Source: Candidatus Heimdallarchaeota archaeon (GTDB lineage: Archaea > Asgardarchaeota > Heimdallarchaeia > JABLTI01). Taken from it: DNA of 64,000 nucleotides. Positions within the stretch are counted from its first letter, which is position 1, and each line of letters begins with the position of its first letter. The stretch spans positions 127,489 to 191,488 of the forward strand of contig DXJV01000084.1 of NCBI GenBank assembly GCA_019056785.1, in the 5' to 3' direction. A program made the translations under genes and the position numbers. Below the pieces are notes generated by a model. That model was given only the letters and a program-made list of their open reading frames with translations. It ran no database searches and had not been told where the DNA came from. Positions 18,515-31,172 of the stretch are shown here, piece after piece.

Positions 18515-19813
18515 TTGACTAAAAATAATGAGAGAATGCTAAGAGAAGAACTTCGTGCAGCGGTAAATGAACGAGATTATTCTGTTGCTGTGGCAAAAGC
18601 CGAAGAGATGGCTCAATTCTTTGAAAGTAAAGGTGATAATACCAAAGCTATTGATTCATGGCGAGAAGTTGCAAGACTTTTTATTGAATGGGCAAATGAT
18701 CAGCGTGAAAGCCGGACATATAAAAATTCGGCGAAATCGTTGGTTCATGCTGCGGACATTTTAAGCAAATTAGGAAATAACAGTGAAGCGGCACAAGCCA
18801 TTGACCTGGCAGCACAAGATTTGGTTTTTGCAGGCGACGAATATGTCGTTTGGAAGCAACCCGTGGGTGCAGGTGTTTGCTATTCTGCTTCAGCAGTATT
18901 GTTTATTCTCGTGTCTCAAGAAGATAAAGCCAATCAAGTAATCAATCAAGTACGAACTCGAGTGGATGCATTGCGCCATGATTCAACTGCAAGTAATTTA
19001 ATCGAATTACCAGCTCAACTTCTCCAGGCGAAAAATAACTTAGATATTCGATTATTTAACAATGTTAAAACCATGATCTATGCAAGTTTAATCCCTGCAA
19101 TGACAAATAGCGGGCTTTCAGAGCTGGTTCCTTATATCGAACGAACTATTCTTGGTATAGAGGCGTTCATCAATTCCACCCAAAAGTATCCTGTGCTTGA
19201 ATATGAGATCAAGATGAAAGGCGAGGTGCAAGTCGATGAACCATTCGATATTGAGGTCCTCGTCAGAAATTCGGGAGAGGATACGGCTCATCAACTTGAA
19301 CTTGAGATGGTACCGAAAGAGGAAATTACAATTGTCCGGGAATTCAGCAAACTAAAAGTCAAAGAACTTCCACCTGGCTCAGCAGTTGCTTTCACGTGGA
19401 GATGCCTTGTTAAATCTGAGAACCTCCTTGAAGAGAATCAAACGATAAATACTTCTGGCCGCCTTAGTTTTTCAGATTCAAAAGGACTCAGACAAACAAT
19501 CACTATTAGTCCCATTGCCTTTACAACCATCAGTACTAAAGAACAAGAACAATTAGCAACCGAACTGAAATTAACCGAAGAAAAAATCAACAAATCTAAA
19601 GAGAAACTTTGTGAAGTGGGCGAAAAGGCAGGAAGGCAAGTTATCGAGAAAATCTTCGAAAGCATTAATCAGTTACTCAAGCAAACAAAAGGACTTCTTG
19701 ATGCTGGTGCCATTCAAAACGCGAAGAATTGGAACAAATTGTTGCAACTCCAACTCGAATTGATCAACGACATTCCTAATCAGATTACCATAAAAGAAGA
19801 AGCCAAAGAGTAA
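18515..19813 (+). CDS. alpha-solenoid (TPR/SNAP-like) plus beta-sandwich protein
   Basis: Function not known. Residues ~1-235 are helical with a TPR-like A/Y/A spacing (YSVAVAKAEEMAQFFESKGD, TKAIDSWREVARLFIEWAND), comparable to alpha-SNAP-type solenoids. Residues ~245-350 form a predicted Ig-like beta-sandwich (VDEPFDIEVLVRNSGEDTAH, LPPGSAVAFTWRCLV). The last ~65 residues are a coiled coil. No signal peptide, so cytoplasmic. TTG 18515 is chosen because a near-perfect GAGGAGGT lies 7 nt upstream; the open frame extends 38 codons further without support. The solenoid-plus-appendage layout recalls eukaryotic trafficking proteins, but this rests on pattern only. Confidence 0.6.
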   Translation: MTKNNERMLREELRAAVNERDYSVAVAKAEEMAQFFESKGDNTKAIDSWREVARLFIEWANDQRESRTYKNSAKSLVHAADILSKLGNNSEAAQAIDLAAQDLVFAGDEYVVWKQPVGAGVCYSASAVLFILVSQEDKANQVINQVRTRVDALRHDSTASNLIELPAQLLQAKNNLDIRLFNNVKTMIYASLIPAMTNSGLSELVPYIERTILGIEAFINSTQKYPVLEYEIKMKGEVQVDEPFDIEVLVRNSGEDTAHQLELEMVPKEEITIVREFSKLKVKELPPGSAVAFTWRCLVKSENLLEENQTINTSGRLSFSDSKGLRQTITISPIAFTTISTKEQEQLATELKLTEEKINKSKEKLCEVGEKAGRQVIEKIFESINQLLKQTKGLLDAGAIQNAKNWNKLLQLQLELINDIPNQITIKEEAKE

Positions 19814-19870
19814 AAAGAAGAACAACCTGTTGTCTTTATTACTAAAGTGTAAAAATGATACAACTGCCCC

Positions 19871-21289
19871 TTAAGGCATTGGAGAGTTAACCTTAATGCT
19901 CCAAGGGTATTTTTCTATGATTGATTTTACTATCGATTTAACTTTTCGTGCCTCATAGCTGTTTGCATAAAACAGAAAAACTCCCGTTCCACCTCGAATG
20001 CGTTTTAATTGTTGATAGACAGTCTTTGTTGTTCTAACCGAATCAAAAATAATTAATTGTTCGGCTTCCGGGAGATCAATATCTCTCTCACCAACAGGGG
20101 ACATAACAATTGCGGCTTGCCCGGGGTACTCTCGGAATTGTTGTAAAATGGCGTTTTTATCCAACACTTTCCCTGTTATCAAAAAAGCTTTAATGTTAAC
20201 TCTTTGTAAATAAGCAACTATCGTTCTGGCAGTTTTAAGATAGGAACAAAGAACAACAATTTTTTTGGTTTTCTTGGCGAGTTCAACTACTTTGAGAATT
20301 TTTTGAGGGGTGGTGGGGAGCATACTAGAATCAATTGGGAGAGGGGGATGCAAGAATTTCTTCAATTGAGAAGGGACCATTGAAAAAAGATACTTGCGAA
20401 TAAGAGCTAAGGTTTGAGCTTTACTACGCAACTCCAGAGAAACCGGTGCCTGCAAAAGCGCCTGGGGGCCGATCTCCGACAGTTGTGCCAAATAGTCAGG
20501 AGCTTCAACTTTCAATGCTTCTTTAATTTCTCGATAAGCTTCTTTTAATTCATCAGTGATAATATTGGAAAGATTTGAGATTGTAGGGTCTTCAACCCCA
20601 ACAAGCTCAATGGATGTTACTTTCGTGAATTTTCTAATGTCTGTTCCTGCTAAGGAATCCATATAAATTAATTCAGAATTGGGGAGATAATGCAACAGAG
20701 TATTCAACTCTTTCCGGATTTCCAGTTGCTCATTATCTAAAACATAATGCGAATCACGAAGCGTACCAGACATACCAATAATTAATGAAGAAGTAAATAA
20801 CTCGAGTAAAGTTGACCATGGATAGACTAACACACGTCGTGAACCCATACGCCGGACGATTTTGTCTATTTCATTAATTATTACGATATCAAACGTACGG
20901 GCAATCTCGGGATTTTTGGTGAGAATATTAGCCAGTTTTTGAGGTGTACAAAGCACAACACGGGACTCTGTAAGAATTTTCCGAGCAAAGGAACCACTAA
21001 TACCCGGACCAAGCCAATTAAACCCATTTACTCCGCCATATTCGTGCTGAAGAAAGGCACTCGTTTCATGAAGGGAAGAAGAGGAGAGAACAATCAACAA
21101 AATACGTTTATCAGGAAAGAGCCGTGTGAGAAGCTCGTAAGTTATGACTCGCTTACCCATACCACAATCCAACTCAAGGATAATGCTTCTCCTTTTTTGA
21201 GTGTGCAATTGAATCAAGTCTAAGATCAGTTGTTGATATCCTCGCGGGGTTATTGTACGGTTATAGTCAGCCACTGGAAGAGTCCTCAA
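19871..21289 (-). CDS. SF2 helicase-like protein with degenerate catalytic motifs
   Basis: It has the two-domain layout of an SF2 (Hef/XPB-like) helicase: an N-terminal domain with CGMGKR at 42-47, IINEID at 137-142 and MSGTL, then a C-terminal domain ending in QQLKRIRGGTG. Each motif deviates: Walker A normally ends GK-S/T but here reads GKR; the DEAD/DEAH aspartate is Asn139; motif VI lacks the usual QRxGRxxR. ATP hydrolysis is therefore doubtful. It starts with TTG 21289, whose bases overlap the TGA of a small upstream ORF (TTGA), and lies just downstream of nusA in the RNA polymerase operon. It may be a transcription-linked structural protein; that is inference. Confidence 0.65.
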   Translation of the reverse strand: MRTLPVADYNRTITPRGYQQLILDLIQLHTQKRRSIILELDCGMGKRVITYELLTRLFPDKRILLIVLSSSSLHETSAFLQHEYGGVNGFNWLGPGISGSFARKILTESRVVLCTPQKLANILTKNPEIARTFDIVIINEIDKIVRRMGSRRVLVYPWSTLLELFTSSLIIGMSGTLRDSHYVLDNEQLEIRKELNTLLHYLPNSELIYMDSLAGTDIRKFTKVTSIELVGVEDPTISNLSNIITDELKEAYREIKEALKVEAPDYLAQLSEIGPQALLQAPVSLELRSKAQTLALIRKYLFSMVPSQLKKFLHPPLPIDSSMLPTTPQKILKVVELAKKTKKIVVLCSYLKTARTIVAYLQRVNIKAFLITGKVLDKNAILQQFREYPGQAAIVMSPVGERDIDLPEAEQLIIFDSVRTTKTVYQQLKRIRGGTGVFLFYANSYEARKVKSIVKSIIEKYPWSIKVNSPMP

Positions 21290-21546
21290 TGATTCTCTTG
21301 CACTTTTTTCTTAATAAAAGTATCAAGGGGCAAAAAGAACGCCCCTTTGATGGTAGCAAAGTGCGTGCTTGGTGCACGAAGTGAAGAACGATTAATTTTT
21401 TTGCCGAGGAGATGATTGCTGAGGTTAAACCCAAAAGCTAAACGTTCTTCATCTACCTTTACAATGGAGCTTTGTCTTAAAAAAAGAGAAACAAAAGAGT
21501 AGACCGAAAGTATTTCGGCAAAAAAGAAGAGAAAAGAGAAGAACAA
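21286..21546 (-). CDS. small protein between nusA and the helicase-like gene
   Basis: Unrecognised 86-residue frame. From TTG 21546, directly after the nusA stop, it gives a hydrophobic Phe-rich first part and then a soluble, basic part (GFNLSNHLLGKKINRSSLRA, ATIKGAFFLPLDTFIKKK). Its TGA overlaps the TTG of the helicase-like gene by three bases (TTGA), a typical coupling signal, and this supports it as a real gene. No Shine-Dalgarno precedes the TTG, so the true start may be internal and the Phe-rich head an artefact. Confidence 0.4.
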   Translation of the reverse strand: MFFSFLFFFAEILSVYSFVSLFLRQSSIVKVDEERLAFGFNLSNHLLGKKINRSSLRAPSTHFATIKGAFFLPLDTFIKKKVQENH

Positions 21547-21547
21547 T

Positions 21548-21949
21548 TCATTGATCACTAAGAATAACATTCTCAATGTCAAAATGCCGTTTCGCCAGAA
21601 GGCGGGCGCGTTCGATGTTTCTGCCATCTTTTCCGATCGCTAACCCTCTTTGCCCTTGCTTAATTGTCACAAATGCAAGGTCGGGTTTATTTTTCCTCCG
21701 GACGACAACGACTTTCTCAACGGTAGCAGGTACGAGGGCATTTTTTATGAATACCTCCGGGCTGTCATCGTCTTCGATAATTTCGATGTCTTTTGCCAAT
21801 GCTGACTTCAATTTTTTAACATTGATTCCTTGTTTACCAATAGCTGTACCAATAGACCCTCGTTTAACTACAAAGATTATCCGATCCATTTTTCTATCGA
21901 TAATGCAGTCTTTCGGACTAACCTTTGTAATATTCACGAAGATATTCAT
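21548..21949 (-). CDS. nusA: NusA-like transcription factor with two KH domains
   Basis: Archaeal NusA is a short protein made of two KH RNA-binding domains that acts with RNA polymerase. Both KH GxxG loops are visible: GSIGTAIGKQGINVKKL and QRGLAIGKDGRNIERA. The first ATG in frame is 21949, but family members begin a little earlier with a segment like IKLSIDELKTM, and exactly this is encoded upstream of the ATG. No ATG, GTG or TTG occurs in that frame before a TAG at 22018-22016, so the true start is either non-canonical (CTG or ATT) or a base is missing. It follows rpl30e in the rpo operon. Confidence 0.85.
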   Translation of the reverse strand: MNIFVNITKVSPKDCIIDRKMDRIIFVVKRGSIGTAIGKQGINVKKLKSALAKDIEIIEDDDSPEVFIKNALVPATVEKVVVVRRKNKPDLAFVTIKQGQRGLAIGKDGRNIERARLLAKRHFDIENVILSDQ

Positions 21950-22030
21950 TGTTTTTAGTTCATCGATAGAAAGCTTAATTCCACTTGACAGTTTTGTACA
22001 CGACCTGCTTCTTTCCTAATTGTTTTTCTC

Positions 22031-22339
22031 TTATTTTTTCTTTAACGAGCGGAGAATTTTACTGTCGCCCGGGTCATACACTGAGATTGCTGAAACAACA
22101 TGACCACGCCCACATAATGCCCCCAGATCATAGCCTGAGCCACTAAACTCGACGATAGGAATGTTGGCAAGCTTAGCATAATATTCAATCTGGCTTTTTT
22201 TCTCAGTAGGGCAATTTTTTGCGAGAATGATAAGTTGTGCTCTCCCAAGTTTAGTTGCTTTTATGGTTCTGTTAATCCCATAATCGCGTTTCCCGGTTCT
22301 AGCAATAATTTGAATTTCTCGGTTTAAATCGATTGACAT
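22031..22339 (-). CDS. rpl30e: ribosomal protein L30e (eL30)
   Basis: Small ribosomal protein of the large subunit, L7Ae/L30e fold. The chain has IARTGKRDYGINRTIKATK, then LIILAKNCPTEKKSQIEYYA and VVEFSGSG-like IVEFSGSGYDLGALCGRG, the family's strongest signature. 102 residues is normal. Its place between rpoA2 and nusA is the conserved archaeal order. A 92-nt gap separates it from rpoA2, wider than the rest of the operon. Confidence 0.95.
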   Translation of the reverse strand: MSIDLNREIQIIARTGKRDYGINRTIKATKLGRAQLIILAKNCPTEKKSQIEYYAKLANIPIVEFSGSGYDLGALCGRGHVVSAISVYDPGDSKILRSLKKK

Positions 22340-22431
22340 ATTACTTTACTCCAACAAAATGTTTTCTCAAAGTAATGATTAATACCTTTTAATTTGCAAG
22401 GGAATTTAAAGTATTTCTTCGCATTGAAAAC

Positions 22432-26348
<3,917 letters not shown>

Positions 26349-26361
26349 TTTTCTAGTCTCC

Positions 26362-29300
26362 TTATGCTTGGTCCTTTAATTTTAATCTAGGAGCCATTCC
26401 CAGCGAAATGAGTTCTTGTAACAGTAATTTAAATGCATAACTCATAACTACTGGAGCAACATCTGCCTCGCCTTTACAAACAGGGCAGAAGTACTTGTCA
26501 CGATTGCGGTCATAGGTGGCAAGAACACCACATTTCCCACAAACGTTTATTGTCGTTTTATCAGATTCATCTAATAATCGTTCTTTTAGAAGCAAGGCAG
26601 CACCATGGCCGACAAGACAATCACGTTCCATTTCACCAAAACGCAGACCACCTTCTCGAGCGCGTCCTTCTGTTGGTTGACGTGTGAGAATTTGTACAGG
26701 CCCACGAGATCTGGCGTGGGTTTTGTCTTTAACAAGATGATGGAGCTTTTGGTAATAAGCTATACCCATAAAAATGTCGACGTCATATTTTCGGCCGGTA
26801 ATACCATTATACATTGCTTGTTTACCATAATAGTTCAAACCAAGTTCTTTCAAGCCCTTAACAAGCTCGTCAGAAGAAATGCCCTCGAAAGGTGTTGCAT
26901 CAACTGTGATTCCTTTCTTCGCGCCAAAAATAGCTGCCATTGTCTCGAGGATTTGACCAATAGTCATTCGAGAGGGGATAGCATGACAATTAACGATGAT
27001 ATCAGGAGTAATGCCTTCCGCTGTAAATGGCAAATCTTCTGGCGGGGCGATTAAACCAATAACCCCTTTCTGTCCATGTCGAGAGGCAAATTTATCACCA
27101 AGTTCAGGAATACGCATGTCCCGCATTTTGACTTTTACTAAACGATTGCCGTCGCTGGTTTCAGTCAGAATAACCGTATCAACAAATCCCTCTTCACTAT
27201 GGCGCATGCTAATGCTTGTTTCATGACGAATGGGTGCGCGAACTTCGAATTCACTATACTCTTCAAGAAAACGAGGTGGAGAGGTTCGGCCAATAATCAC
27301 TTCATCGCCTTTAATTTGGCTCTCTGGCTCGACAATGCCATCAGCACTAAGGTGCACATAGGCTTCCGGTGGGCGGAATCCACGAACATCTTTGTCAATG
27401 CGTTCAAACTTGTCTTCTTGCCCCGCAGGATAGCGACGCTCTTCAGCCTCATATCGCCTAAAGAATGCTGAACGAGCAAGGCCACGTTCAATGGAATGTT
27501 TGTTAAAGATGATGGCGTCTTCCATGTTATATCCTTCATAACTCAGAAGAGCAATAACCATATTTTGTCCTGCCGGTCGCTTATCAAAATTAATAATATC
27601 CATTCCATGTGTTTTTACAAGTGGTTTTTGGGGATAAAAGAGAATATGAGAGCGTGTATCAACACGTAACCGATAATTTGCAGCATACATTCCTAATGCT
27701 TGTTTAGCCATTGCAGACTCGTAAGTATTACGGGGGGATTGGTTGTGCTCTGCAAAAGGAATTAAGGAGGCGCAAATGCCAAGAATTGAACTTGGAGCAA
27801 TCTCTAAATGGGTGTAGGAACTATCTTTCTCAAGGTCCTCGGGTTCCATGGCGATATAGGAACTCTCTTCTTCTTCTGCATCGAGATATTCAACAAAACC
27901 ACGCTTTATCAAATCATTCCAAGTCCAAGCGCCATTCTTCAACTTCTCGACATGTTTTTGCTCGAGTTTTAACTTGCCTTTTTCGACAATTAAAAGGGGG
28001 CGCCGTACTCGGCCGTGATCACAATTGATCTGAATTTCTTCAACGTCTTCATAAAAGTTAACATTGACTTCAGGACTAATAAGCCCTTTTCGTCTTGCCT
28101 TTTTAATACTTGCAACGAAATTTTTGGGATCGGGATGAGAGCCTAACAGGCGGCCGTTCAAGAAAACCTTGCATGCATCTGTAGACTTCATGTTTTTTAA
28201 TTCATTCAAATTCAAAGAATAAAGAAAGTCTTCAATCTCCTTTTCATCAGTCCCCACACTAATGTAAGCTTCTAAAGCAAGGTTTTTCACCAAGCCACAG
28301 TTCGGGCCTTCGGGCGTCTCGCTTGGGCAAATCTTACCAAAATGAGTAGGATGAAGGTCACGAGCCTCAAAATGGGGTTGTGTCCTACTTAAGGGGCTAA
28401 CAACACGCCGCAAGTGGCTCAAAGTGGAAATGTAATTGGTTCTATCGAGCAATTGGCTTACACCGGCTTTTCCACCAACCCAATTGCCAGTAGCTAAAGC
28501 GTGGCGCAACCGCTCGGTAATTACATCAGCACGAACTGCTGTTTTAATATTAGGGGTTCGCCCACGAATGGCTGTTCGTTCCAATTGATATTTAATGTCG
28601 CGGCAAAGGCTCATAAATGCAACACGAAAGAGGGAAATAAGTGACTCACCAGAGAGTTTCAAACGTTTATTCGCATAATGATCTTTATCGTCTTCTTGTC
28701 TCTTGCCCAATTCAAGTTCAAGCAATCTTTGAGCCATCTGGCCCAAAAAGTAGGCTTTCCCAATACGGTCTTCTTCTGTCGTTCCAATGTGTCGCAAGAG
28801 GTAGCGGTCCAAAATTTCACGCGCACGCTTTATACGGTAATCTATTGTTTGCCCCACAGCGACACGTTTTCCAATAAAATCAAGAGCTTTTTCCTCATCC
28901 GTAATTTCGGAAGCTTCATCAAGAGAGGGAATGAGCTCTTTTCGGACCTCCGGATCATCAGAAACGGCTTCCACAATAGCTTTATCGGAAGAAAGGCCAA
29001 GAGCTTTTAACAAAACAGCAAAAGGAATTTTACGAGGAACAGACGGGAAACTGACACTCAAGCTACCATCACGGGAGCGCTCCATCGTCACAGGAGCACG
29101 CACACCTTGGGCCGTACTAAATACCTTTGCCATACTGGTTGTGCTTCCGGTCTTGTGTTCAATTAAAATACGGTTTGGCGCCAAATCTTCTTGGGTGACA
29201 AGCACACGTTCACTACCATTAATAATAAAATAACCACCAGGGTCGTTGGGGTCTTCACCTGCTTTAATCAGTTCTTCATCGGTCATGCGACTTAAGGGGC

Positions 29301-29703
29301 AGACTTTCGATTTGAGCATGATGGGCATTCGACCAATAAACACAGGCGAAGTTTCTCGAGGAATCTCATTCCCTGCCTCATCAACTCGAACAGGGGTTAA
29401 CTCGAGATATAAGGGAGCAGTATAGGTCAAATTCCTTATTCGGGCTTCGCTTGGATAAATATTATTAAGGGAACCATCCGCTTCACGGACATTTGGGGAC
29501 TCCATATAAATCTTGTTTATCTTGACATAGTAATTTGGGATCTCCGGCTTAATGCTGCCAATCTCTTGGACAACCTTTTGCATGCCATTTTGGATAAATT
29601 CATTATAACTGTCAAGATGTTGACGAACAAGCCCCAGTTCCTTTACCATAGATTCTATAAGAATCCATCTATCTTCTATAGACAATTTATAAGTTTCAGA
29701 CAT
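26362..29703 (-). CDS. rpoB: DNA-directed RNA polymerase subunit B, unsplit
   Basis: Second largest polymerase subunit, 1113 residues in one chain; many methanogens and haloarchaea split it into B' and B''. Conserved segments include ETPEGPNCGLVKNLAL, GYNMEDAIIFNK, LGDKFASRHGQKGVIG and, near the end, GEMERDCLVGHGAA followed by a zinc site with CGKCGVLATYDRNRDKYFCP in pieces. It is first in the rpoB-rpoA1-rpoA2-rpl30e-nusA operon. rpoH, which precedes rpoB in most archaea, is not found in the 490 nt upstream. Confidence 0.97.
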   Translation of the reverse strand: MSETYKLSIEDRWILIESMVKELGLVRQHLDSYNEFIQNGMQKVVQEIGSIKPEIPNYYVKINKIYMESPNVREADGSLNNIYPSEARIRNLTYTAPLYLELTPVRVDEAGNEIPRETSPVFIGRMPIMLKSKVCPLSRMTDEELIKAGEDPNDPGGYFIINGSERVLVTQEDLAPNRILIEHKTGSTTSMAKVFSTAQGVRAPVTMERSRDGSLSVSFPSVPRKIPFAVLLKALGLSSDKAIVEAVSDDPEVRKELIPSLDEASEITDEEKALDFIGKRVAVGQTIDYRIKRAREILDRYLLRHIGTTEEDRIGKAYFLGQMAQRLLELELGKRQEDDKDHYANKRLKLSGESLISLFRVAFMSLCRDIKYQLERTAIRGRTPNIKTAVRADVITERLRHALATGNWVGGKAGVSQLLDRTNYISTLSHLRRVVSPLSRTQPHFEARDLHPTHFGKICPSETPEGPNCGLVKNLALEAYISVGTDEKEIEDFLYSLNLNELKNMKSTDACKVFLNGRLLGSHPDPKNFVASIKKARRKGLISPEVNVNFYEDVEEIQINCDHGRVRRPLLIVEKGKLKLEQKHVEKLKNGAWTWNDLIKRGFVEYLDAEEEESSYIAMEPEDLEKDSSYTHLEIAPSSILGICASLIPFAEHNQSPRNTYESAMAKQALGMYAANYRLRVDTRSHILFYPQKPLVKTHGMDIINFDKRPAGQNMVIALLSYEGYNMEDAIIFNKHSIERGLARSAFFRRYEAEERRYPAGQEDKFERIDKDVRGFRPPEAYVHLSADGIVEPESQIKGDEVIIGRTSPPRFLEEYSEFEVRAPIRHETSISMRHSEEGFVDTVILTETSDGNRLVKVKMRDMRIPELGDKFASRHGQKGVIGLIAPPEDLPFTAEGITPDIIVNCHAIPSRMTIGQILETMAAIFGAKKGITVDATPFEGISSDELVKGLKELGLNYYGKQAMYNGITGRKYDVDIFMGIAYYQKLHHLVKDKTHARSRGPVQILTRQPTEGRAREGGLRFGEMERDCLVGHGAALLLKERLLDESDKTTINVCGKCGVLATYDRNRDKYFCPVCKGEADVAPVVMSYAFKLLLQELISLGMAPRLKLKDQA

Positions 29704-30196
29704 TCAATGATAGCCTCACTAACACAGACTTCTAGGACAATTTTTCCTTGCCAAAAAGCTAATGATCATATTTTTATTCCAGCTGGAAGAGCACACACTC
29801 TTTTCGTATATCTTCATTTTTTAAATCTTACTACTAGGAAAGGTTTTGCTCAGCGAATATTTAACCGAAACTATTATCCAGATATTTATCATCGTACAGC
29901 TTGTGGGATGATTCGTGACGGACAAAGGAGACGGAAAGTGAGCTCCTTACAAGTAAACAGCGAATAAAGGATTGCGTTTTTAAGGCACCACTATTGTTTT
30001 GAGCAGCTAGTCTTTTTCTTTCCCGGAGGGCTTTTTGACAGAGGATTGCTTTATCTTCTTTTTAATCATTTAAGCGAAAACCTATTGAATAATTTTTCGA
30101 TGCCTTTGAAGTAAATAACGGGGATTTTTAATGGTGAAATATGGAACAGATTAATGGAAAAAACGCCCTCGGTAAAACAATAAAGGAAGCTAAGGA
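29704..30196. promoter_or_regulatory. divergent intergenic region between rpoB and the Rag-like GTPase gene
   Basis: No supported gene in 493 nt. On the minus strand GTTAAATATTCG (about 29857-29868) is a TATA candidate for the rpo operon, implying a leader of about 130 nt. On the plus strand AT-rich stretches near 30060-30130 could promote the GTPase operon, and AAGGA lies just before its ATG. A plus-strand frame of 86 codons opens at 29707 but has no ribosome binding site and overlaps the rpo leader. I checked both strands for rpoH and saw none. Confidence 0.4.
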
Positions 30197-31153
30197 ATGC
30201 AAAGAAGTCAAGAAGTAGAGCAGCAAGTAGAAAAAGTATTAATCACCGGCTTGGACAATGCCGGAAAGAGCTCTATAGTGGACATTCTGAATTACTTGCC
30301 AACAGAAGCAGTTTTGCGAAGAACGCCAAGTCAAGAATTAGAGATTTTTAACAAATCCTTTATGAAAAAAGAATTCGTTTTTTTTATCCCACCTGGACAG
30401 GAGACTTTACGGCAAACAGAATTACACGGAACAATGAAAGGGGAATACTTTAGTAACGTTTCAACCTTTGTATTCGTCGTTGATGCAGCAGATAAATTGC
30501 GAGTACAAGAAGTTAGGCAAGAACTAAAATGTTCCTTGGAGGATCTTTTGGCGTTTTCTCCCGACTGTAAACAATTCTTAATCTTTGCCCACAAACAAGA
30601 TTTAGAGGGAGCATTAACAAGTTTCGAGCTCGCCGAAAAAATAGTAGAACCACTCCAACAGCAATTTCCTTGCTTGAAAAACAAATTCAAGCTTTTTGAA
30701 ACAACAATCATTAATCCTGAGACAATTTATGAACCATTCTTAAAAGCAATCGCAAAACATGTTGGGCTTAATCGAATCGATTTCGACCAATTAGCAGAAT
30801 GGATACGAGAGCAAGTAAAAGCAAAAATTGTCTTGATAACAGACGCTGAGGGATTACTGGTGGGAGAAGCACAAAAAGGGCAAGAAGACACCATCATTTA
30901 TTCAGCATACATTGCGAAGATCTTTTCAGCGACAGATGAATATCAAAGTGACATTTTCAGAGAAGGAATAAAAATAGCCATTCTCGAAGAGGAAAAGAAA
31001 GAAAACTACAGTATAGTCTCGAGAGTCAATTGTTCAAAAAAGGATTACCTAGCCCTTTTTATCGGCAATCCAAAAGTAAACCTAGGATTAGCAAGATTAA
31101 TCACCAAAAAAGGATTGGAAAGATTAGAGGTGGCATATCAACGGTACCGATAA
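30197..31153 (+). CDS. Rag/Gtr-like small GTPase fused to a roadblock/LC7 domain
   Basis: N-terminal GTPase (~1-190): G1 loop GLDNAGKSS at residues 18-26, a switch I threonine near 43, G3 reading PPGQE at 65-69 and G4 reading HKQD at 132-135. Eukaryotic Rag GTPases have HKMD at G4, so the HKxD form points to the Rag/Gtr branch. The usual G3 aspartate is replaced by proline. Residues ~205-318 match a roadblock fold (AKIVLITDAEGLLVGEA, YSIVSRVNCSKKDYLALFIG), as in eukaryotic Rag C-termini. A longin-like gene follows after 19 nt. A nutrient- or membrane-related switch is inferred from the eukaryotic relatives only. Confidence 0.8.
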   Translation: MQRSQEVEQQVEKVLITGLDNAGKSSIVDILNYLPTEAVLRRTPSQELEIFNKSFMKKEFVFFIPPGQETLRQTELHGTMKGEYFSNVSTFVFVVDAADKLRVQEVRQELKCSLEDLLAFSPDCKQFLIFAHKQDLEGALTSFELAEKIVEPLQQQFPCLKNKFKLFETTIINPETIYEPFLKAIAKHVGLNRIDFDQLAEWIREQVKAKIVLITDAEGLLVGEAQKGQEDTIIYSAYIAKIFSATDEYQSDIFREGIKIAILEEEKKENYSIVSRVNCSKKDYLALFIGNPKVNLGLARLITKKGLERLEVAYQRYR

Positions 31154-31172
31154 TAGAAAGGAGATAGAAAAA

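Noticed and set aside
29707-29967. Plus-strand frame of 86 codons in the rpoB upstream region
   Set aside because: No ribosome binding site, overlaps the likely rpo leader and promoter on the other strand, and resembles no protein I know, including RpoH.
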